Assembly (NCBI RefSeq): GCF_007859715.1
Contig: NZ_SJPG01000001.1
Span: 2,258,728 to 2,322,727, forward strand
Direction: 5' to 3'
Length of the DNA: 64,000 nt
From: Rubinisphaera italica
Lineage (GTDB): Bacteria; Planctomycetota; Planctomycetia; Planctomycetales; Planctomycetaceae
Numbering within the stretch: the stretch's first letter is position 1; each line of letters starts with the position of its first letter. Positions 58,678 to 64,000 of the stretch are shown one piece after another. Below the pieces are notes generated by a model. The model did not search any database. It was not told where the DNA came from and worked only from the letters and a program-made list of their open reading frames with translations. Position numbers and translations under genes: made by a program.

Positions 58678-59445
58678 TCAAGCCGTCAATTCTCGGAATC
58701 GATCTTCCAATTCGGTGACCCCATTCGCTAATTCTTCAATCGGTCCATCGAGAATGACGCGACCGTTGTTAATCAGAATTAAGCGACTGCACATCGCCTG
58801 GACTTCTGCCAGAATGTGCGTTGAAAGCAGAATTGTTTTCGATTCGGCCAGACTGAGAATCAATTCGCGCGCCTGGTGCGTCTGATTCGGGTCGAGACCG
58901 CTGGTTGGTTCATCCAGAATCAAGACTTCGGGATCGTGTAAAATCGCCTGAGCCATGCCGACACGCTGGCGAAATCCTTTGGAGAGTTTCCCGACTGGCT
59001 TCTCCCAGACCGTTCCCAGCGAACATCGATCAACGACATAATCGATTCGGGCAGCAGTATCACCGGCTGACATCCCGCGAATACGAGCACAGTATTTCAT
59101 CATCGCTTTAGGCGTCATTTCCGCATACAGCGGGCCGTTTTCCGGCAGATAACCCAGCATTTGAGCCGCTTCCAGACGATCCTCAAACACATCGTATCCG
59201 CCAATGCTGGCTCGTCCGCGTGTTGGGGACAGGAAGCCCGTCAGCATTTTCATGGTCGTTGATTTCCCGGCTCCGTTCGGACCCAGAAAAGCAGCGACCT
59301 GGCCGCGGGAGACGGAAAAGCTGACATCCGTAGCCGCAATGAATTCGCCGTAATATTTCGTCAGTCCCTGTGCGGAAATCATTGCCTGTGCATCTGCGTT
59401 CTTTACCGCAGGCTGGTCCGACGCTGAATTCGTTACACTGTTCAT
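58678..59445 (-). CDS. ABC transporter ATP-binding protein (GldA-like)
   Basis: 255 residues. Walker A GPNGAGKSTT near 56, signature KLSKGFRQRVG near 150, Walker B VLILDEPTSGLD near 173. The partner permease is the GldF/G-like gene just downstream (115 bases), so this is the motor of the same transporter. The role in planctomycetes is unknown; related systems act in gliding of Bacteroidetes and in export. ATG at 59445. Confidence 0.93.
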   Translation of the reverse strand: MNSVTNSASDQPAVKNADAQAMISAQGLTKYYGEFIAATDVSFSVSRGQVAAFLGPNGAGKSTTMKMLTGFLSPTRGRASIGGYDVFEDRLEAAQMLGYLPENGPLYAEMTPKAMMKYCARIRGMSAGDTAARIDYVVDRCSLGTVWEKPVGKLSKGFRQRVGMAQAILHDPEVLILDEPTSGLDPNQTHQARELILSLAESKTILLSTHILAEVQAMCSRLILINNGRVILDGPIEELANGVTELEDRFRELTA

Positions 59446-59728
59446 CAGGATTGATTACTCCAATTTGTAAACGCAAAAATAAAAGCCGTCATTTCAATTT
59501 TGAAATCACTGTAAATCTGACAGAGAAATTCCATACGTGAGAAATACAGCTGACTTTCTATACATATCTATCGCCTCAATCATGAATCATCAAGGCATAA
59601 TTGTATTAACAGATATGACTCGTAAGTGCCAATAAGGCAGGAGATTTTCTGGTAGGACGATGCGGCAAAAATCGTGCCTCATCGAGGAAGATATCAATTT
59701 GAATAGTAATGAGTCTGTCGCGGGACGT

Positions 59729-60922
59729 CTAATGACTGAAGGTTTCTTGACTGATCTCCGGAAAATCTCCCGCCAGATAAAGCAGATAATTCACCAGATC
59801 CCAGATCTCTGCTTCGCTCAATCCCGATGTCCCATAAGCCGGCATCGGCGTCCCTTTAACCCCCGCATAAATCCGACGATAAATATCAATCGGCCGCCGA
59901 CCTCCATGAAAGACGCCATACGTCAAATCACGCGGCTTCACCACATGCCCCCAGGCATCATGCAACCCGGGTTCTTCATAATTCGATCCATCCGGTCGTT
60001 TATGAAACTGTGTCGTCTGTTCCCCATCTCCCTTGCCAGTCTCACCATGACAACTGGCACACTGGCCTTTTTTCGATAGATAAAGCCTGCGGCCATTCTC
60101 AATCGAGAGTATCGAAGGCTCGGCCAGAGAAGATTCTGTTGGGGCAGGGGGGAGGCCTTCCGGCTCGACAATTTGAGAGGGAGAATCCGCCTTCTTCCAT
60201 ATATCAAATAAGCGTTCTGACTCCTCATCGTAAATAGGAGGCATATCTTCCTCTATGAATCTATTTGCTTCTTCGAGCAGATCCTGCCGATTTCCTTTTG
60301 AAGCCTGAGCCTCTGAAAAATCGACCGCGGCTTCAATCGAAACAACTCTCTCGGTATCCCCGCGTAACGCCAGATACTTCACATAGTCGACAATCTGCGC
60401 GATCTCATGATTTCCCAGCCCCTTAAACGCCGGCATGCCGGTCCCGGCAATTCCATTTTTGATCACATTCTGCAGATCGTCCGTGCTGGCTTTCTGCCCA
60501 ACTTCAGTAGACGTATATTTGACAATGCCCAGCCGAAAATCACGTGGCTTTGGATTCAATATATGAGCCTGCGGACCATCCCCGGCTCCATTCACACCAT
60601 GACACATCAGGCAATGCTGTGTGTATAACGCCTGAGCATTCAAAAGCCGATGCTGAGGCTCACCCTTTTCATCCGCTGGCGTTGTCCATTGAACAGGAGC
60701 AGTCTGCGGAATTTTCAAATCTTTGTATGTGCCGTAAACTCTATTCGAATTATCGACGATGGCTTGCTTCACACTCGGAATCAATTGATTCGTCGCCGGA
60801 TGAGTCGCAAATTCCACCTCGCGTTTTTTCCATGCATTGAACATGAAAAAGCACACGATTGAAATGAATAATACGCAGCCAATGACTAAAGCGATTATCG
60901 GGAGCAATTTTTTTGTCGTCAT
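59729..60922 (-). CDS. Membrane-anchored diheme cytochrome c
   Basis: 397 residues with an N-terminal transmembrane anchor (LLPIIALVIGCVLFISIVCFF) and two cytochrome c domains. Heme motifs are CLMCH near 105 and CASCH near 290; possible Met ligands occur in GTGMPAFKGLG and TPMPAYGTSGL. It should transfer electrons in the periplasm. ATG at 60922; a TTG 11 codons earlier is unlikely. It is followed on the minus strand, across an intergenic gap, by the GldA-like gene. Confidence 0.92.
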   Translation of the reverse strand: MTTKKLLPIIALVIGCVLFISIVCFFMFNAWKKREVEFATHPATNQLIPSVKQAIVDNSNRVYGTYKDLKIPQTAPVQWTTPADEKGEPQHRLLNAQALYTQHCLMCHGVNGAGDGPQAHILNPKPRDFRLGIVKYTSTEVGQKASTDDLQNVIKNGIAGTGMPAFKGLGNHEIAQIVDYVKYLALRGDTERVVSIEAAVDFSEAQASKGNRQDLLEEANRFIEEDMPPIYDEESERLFDIWKKADSPSQIVEPEGLPPAPTESSLAEPSILSIENGRRLYLSKKGQCASCHGETGKGDGEQTTQFHKRPDGSNYEEPGLHDAWGHVVKPRDLTYGVFHGGRRPIDIYRRIYAGVKGTPMPAYGTSGLSEAEIWDLVNYLLYLAGDFPEISQETFSH

Positions 60923-61014
60923 AAGATTGATCTGCTGAGTAATAAAAATGATCAATCAATTTTAGGGCAGAGTTGAACAAAAACAGTCGACTTCAAAGTA
61001 ACTGCGACAACTTA

Positions 61015-62307
61015 TCAGCCTGTCGTCAATGAAGCAGCCGAGTATCTCAACTCCCCACCGACAATCACATGGTCAACCCCGCCCTTAAGCTCCTTGTTCG
61101 CAAATGGAGTTCGTCGTCCCTTGCTCAGGAAATTGTCGGGATCAATTGTTTGAGACATCGCCGGATCGAGTATCGTGATATCAGCGACCGTATTTTCGGA
61201 GAGCGTGCCCGCTTCAATTCCGAGAATTCTCGCAGGATTGATGGTCAGTTTGGCGATCAATTCCAGCCACGAAAGTAAATTGGTTTCGATCAGACGGTTA
61301 ATGCAGGCGGGGACCAGTGTTTCCAGTCCGACAACCCCAAAGGGCGTTTGATCCAGCTCGCAGGTGATTTTCTCTTCGGCATACGGCTGATGATCGCTTG
61401 TGATGACATCAATCGTGCCATCCTGCAAACCTTCGATGAGAGCCTGGATATCCTCAGCTGTACGGAAGGGGGGATTGACTTTGTATTTGGAATGAAATGT
61501 CTGTAAGTCTTCATCTTTAAAATAAAGATGGTGCGGCGTGACATCAGCGGTCACTCGCACTCCACGTTCCCGGGCTTTGCGAATTTGTTCAACACCAAAC
61601 TCGGTCGTGATGCCCATCAGATGCAAGTGTCCGCCCGTAATTTCGGCGAGCGTAATATCACGATTAATCATAATCGTCTCAGCCGCGGCTGGCATCGGAG
61701 GCAAACCGAGGAGTGTGGAATAAAATCCTTCGTGCATCAGGCCATCGGCTATCAATTCCGGCACCTGAGCATGGTGAAAAATCGGCCGATTCATCATGCC
61801 CGTGTATTCCAGAGCACGGCGCATCACTTCGGAATTGGCAATAGTCTGTTTAGCATCGCTGAAGGCTCGCGCGCCACCTTCAAGCAGTTGTCCAATTTCA
61901 GCCAGTTCTTCTCCATGACACTGCTTTGTCACCGCTCCAATCGGAATGACATGGCAATTACGGGCACGATCAGCCTGCAGAATCACAAACTCAGCAGCTG
62001 CCCGATTATCCATCGGTGGCTCGGTATCCGGCATGCAGGCGATTGTCGTGAATCCCCCCGCCAAAGCGGCAGCCGTTCCCGATTCAATCGTCTCATCTTC
62101 TTCACTCCCCGGTTCCCGCAACGAAACCCGCATGTCAATTAAACCGGGCGTAACTATTTTATCCGTCGCATCAATCACCACATCGGCATGAACATCGTCG
62201 CCTGGGTTGGTCTGAATTCGTCCATCAATAATCAACAGCGATGCGACCTCATCACGGTTATTAGCCGGATCGATCACACGCCCGTTTTTTATCAGAATAC
62301 TAGCCAT
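61015..62307 (-). CDS. pyrC': Dihydroorotase-like protein PyrC', metal ligands lost
   Basis: 430 residues with the amidohydrolase fold of class I dihydroorotases. The first metal motif, normally DxHxH in PGLIDPHVHLREPG, here reads PGLIDMRVSLREPG (Arg60 and Ser62 in place of both His); the later CHVST-like His is replaced in LHLMGITT and the active-site DHAPH reads DHQPY. So no zinc site remains and it should not catalyse. Adjacent to pyrB with 12 bases between, exactly like the inactive PyrC' of pseudomonads that holds the aspartate carbamoyltransferase complex together. The ATG at 62307 is used; TTG at 62316 is unlikely. Confidence 0.85.
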   Translation of the reverse strand: MASILIKNGRVIDPANNRDEVASLLIIDGRIQTNPGDDVHADVVIDATDKIVTPGLIDMRVSLREPGSEEDETIESGTAAALAGGFTTIACMPDTEPPMDNRAAAEFVILQADRARNCHVIPIGAVTKQCHGEELAEIGQLLEGGARAFSDAKQTIANSEVMRRALEYTGMMNRPIFHHAQVPELIADGLMHEGFYSTLLGLPPMPAAAETIMINRDITLAEITGGHLHLMGITTEFGVEQIRKARERGVRVTADVTPHHLYFKDEDLQTFHSKYKVNPPFRTAEDIQALIEGLQDGTIDVITSDHQPYAEEKITCELDQTPFGVVGLETLVPACINRLIETNLLSWLELIAKLTINPARILGIEAGTLSENTVADITILDPAMSQTIDPDNFLSKGRRTPFANKELKGGVDHVIVGGELRYSAASLTTG

Positions 62308-62319
62308 GACTGTCAAAAT

Positions 62320-63321
62320 CTATATGAGGGAAACTTGCGGCTCTGGGGGAAACGAAAGCAATTCCTGCTGACGTCTGTGGAGCAAATAAAGGGCAGCCAT
62401 GCGAACCGCCAAGCCGTTACTGACCTGATCGAGAATGACCGAATGCTTTCCATCGGCGACATGCGGCGTGATTTCCACTCCCCGATTGATTGGCCCCGGT
62501 GCAAGAATCACGACATTTTCACGTGCCCGTTTTAATCGAGTGGCATTCATTCCGAACAGATGGGCGTATTCCTGAATTGATGGAAAAAACGCTCCCCGTT
62601 GACGTTCGAATTGAATCCTCAATAAATTGATGCAATCGACTCGCGGAATCACTTCATCCAGTGAATGCGAAACTTCAACTCCCAGTTTTTCAATTTGTGG
62701 CGGAATGAGTGTCGCTGGTCCGCAGACAATCACTTTGGCACCTAGTTTTGTCAACCCCCAGATGTTGGATCGTGCAACTCTGGAATGGCGAATGTCTCCC
62801 ACCAAGGCAACCGTTTTGCCTGCGAGATCCCCGCAGCGTTCGCGCATGGTCATCACATCGAGTAATCCCTGTGTCGGATGTTCGTGCGTTCCATCCCCTG
62901 CATTGAGGACAGGGGAGTTCATGCGTTGTGATAAAAACAGCTGAGCACCAGGAGTCTTATGTCGCACGACCATCAGCGAAACGCCCATCGCTTCGATGTT
63001 GCGCGCGGTATCGAGAAACGATTCCCCTTTGGAGAGACTGCTTCCCGACGGAGAGAAATCGACTGTGTCGGCTGAAAGTCGCTTGGCTGCCAGTCCGAAA
63101 CTGGTGCGTGTGCGTGTTGAAGGCTCAAAAAACAGGTTTCCAACAACGGTCCCTTTGAGTAGCCCGAGTTTGGAATGACCTTCTGCTGCCAGCCGTTTGA
63201 ACTCGGCTGCCTGATCGAGAATGAGAGTGATCTCTTCGCCTGATAAATACTGCAATCCCAATAAATTCGACTGCGTCCAGGGAATCGGGCCTTCTTGAAA
63301 GTAATCGCGAAATGAAACCAT
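62320..63321 (-). CDS. pyrB: Aspartate carbamoyltransferase catalytic subunit
   Basis: Joins carbamoyl phosphate and aspartate, the second step of pyrimidine synthesis. 333 residues. The carbamoyl phosphate motif STRTRTSFG is at 68-76; the loop [10 protein letters not shown] near 170 and the aspartate site follow. No pyrI regulatory chain is seen. The gene is followed, 12 bases on, by pyrC' in an operon; catalytic dihydroorotase must be encoded elsewhere. Confidence 0.96.
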   Translation of the reverse strand: MVSFRDYFQEGPIPWTQSNLLGLQYLSGEEITLILDQAAEFKRLAAEGHSKLGLLKGTVVGNLFFEPSTRTRTSFGLAAKRLSADTVDFSPSGSSLSKGESFLDTARNIEAMGVSLMVVRHKTPGAQLFLSQRMNSPVLNAGDGTHEHPTQGLLDVMTMRERCGDLAGKTVALVGDIRHSRVARSNIWGLTKLGAKVIVCGPATLIPPQIEKLGVEVSHSLDEVIPRVDCINLLRIQFERQRGAFFPSIQEYAHLFGMNATRLKRARENVVILAPGPINRGVEITPHVADGKHSVILDQVSNGLAVRMAALYLLHRRQQELLSFPPEPQVSLI

Positions 63322-63572
63322 GTGCGCGGTTCTGTTGAGGATCGTGTTTGTGGTGTGTGGAATCGATTCTACAAAGGAAGGTTTTCCTCGTCGAGGATGC
63401 CACGACCTGCTTCTTTGGTTTCAATTGAAATCGGTGTGAAATCAGTCCGATGAAAGAACTGGGATTTGTATTTTTCTGAGTGGCCGGGGGCGAACTCAGC
63501 CAACTAGATCACTAATGATTGCGTTTTCCCAGAAAGAAATATCGGAGGCAACTTTTTGGCCCCAGCGATTCA

Positions 63573-64000
63573 CTATATCATTAATCGCCCAAAGATATCG
63601 AAATCGTGAGCGGTTGCGAGTAACGGTATGGAACTATTTGATTTACTGATGGGGATTGAATCACGGATGAGTTGAATAAACCGCACCATTACAAGAAGCG
63701 AAGCGATTTCCATAACTTTATCGTGAGTCTTATTTTCGTAAATTTTATTTTCAGAGTACCAACGAAAGTCATCCTGTGTTTTTTCAAGTCCACAAAGTGT
63801 AAATTGTTTCCAATCAGGTGATGACCAATCGCATAGCCAATCCATGTCTTCAGTGACGTTATAATGAACTGTGTAAGCAAATGAATCAAAATACCAGCGA
63901 TCATAATTGATATCAAATCCGTTCATTTCCAGATAAACAGTACGGACTTCGAATTTGTCTTGGCAAGCAGAAACAAACTTCTTGATATGTTCAAATACTG
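63573..64000 (-). CDS. Unknown protein, N-terminus outside window
   Basis: An open frame enters from the right edge and ends at the TAG at 63573; at least 142 residues. It begins within the window ...VFEHIKKFVSACQDKF and continues through MNGFDINYDRWYFDSFAYTVHY, DWLCDWSSPDWKQFTLCGLE and a helical C-terminus. The Trp/Tyr-rich segment and the lack of a signal suggest a small cytoplasmic protein of the kind found in immunity or contact-dependent loci, but no family was recognised and there is no partner in the window. Confidence 0.6.
   Translation of the reverse strand, partial: VFEHIKKFVSACQDKFEVRTVYLEMNGFDINYDRWYFDSFAYTVHYNVTEDMDWLCDWSSPDWKQFTLCGLEKTQDDFRWYSENKIYENKTHDKVMEIASLLVMVRFIQLIRDSIPISKSNSSIPLLATAHDFDIFGRLMI

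Overview
The window looks like chromosome of a planctomycete, most likely of the Planctomycetaceae type (Rubinisphaera or Gimesia-like); the genus is inference. The evidence is the gene content: two formylglycine-type sulfatases, a DUF1501 protein with its PSCyt1/DUF1549/DUF1553 partner, a PVC-type CxxCH heme protein, DUF1080 lipoprotein, a TAT-exported Gfo/Idh/MocA oxidoreductase, and long exported proteins of kinds typical of this phylum. Base composition is moderate and no phage, plasmid, CRISPR, rRNA or tRNA was seen.

Layout. 1-11057 (minus strand): a truncated SGNH hydrolase, then a five-gene run of two circularly permuted ATP-grasp proteins, two alpha-E domains (one fused to an ATP-grasp) and two transglutaminases, a doubled amidoligase-type peptide-synthesis/modification cluster and the least understood system here. 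11286-17760: housekeeping (truB, folC, a PilZ protein, a PRC-barrel protein, a GlsB-like membrane protein, recA with a promoter and a palindromic candidate SOS operator). 18008-35957: catabolic and extracytoplasmic genes (esterase, sulfatases, HNH protein, PQQ-propeller lipoprotein, thioredoxin-like protein, oxidoreductase, DUF1501/PSD1 pair split by a RAYT transposase unit with inverted-repeat ends), nadA, a DUF1080 lipoprotein and an M20 peptidase. 36192-42482: a coiled-coil/winged-helix protein divergent from a speA - flavin amine oxidase-like - RMD1/DUF155 - DUF1624 run. 42654-53562 (minus): heme protein, NhaD-like antiporter, serine hydrolase, STAS protein, valS, citramalate synthase. 53903-59445 (minus): a GldA/GldF-GldG/DUF4340 ABC system. 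59729-64000 (minus): a diheme cytochrome c, pyrB with a dihydroorotase-like partner that has lost its metal ligands (pyrC'), and a partial unknown gene.

How the genes fit together. The amidoligase cluster carries the enzymes for ATP-dependent amide-bond formation (ATP-grasp), a helical partner (alpha-E) and papain-fold amide-cleaving or crosslinking enzymes (transglutaminases), all without export signals, so a cytoplasmic peptide or peptide tag is likely made or processed. The ABC cluster pairs an ATPase with a permease fused to a large extracytoplasmic GldG-like region and a membrane-anchored DUF4340 protein. The sulfatases, esterase and cytochrome-linked exported proteins fit use of sulfated or esterified polysaccharides. 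Small palindromic repeats of one REP-like family (9548, 26204, 26858, 32123, 58624) and two other intergenic repeat families are scattered between genes; two perfect members flank the RAYT gene.
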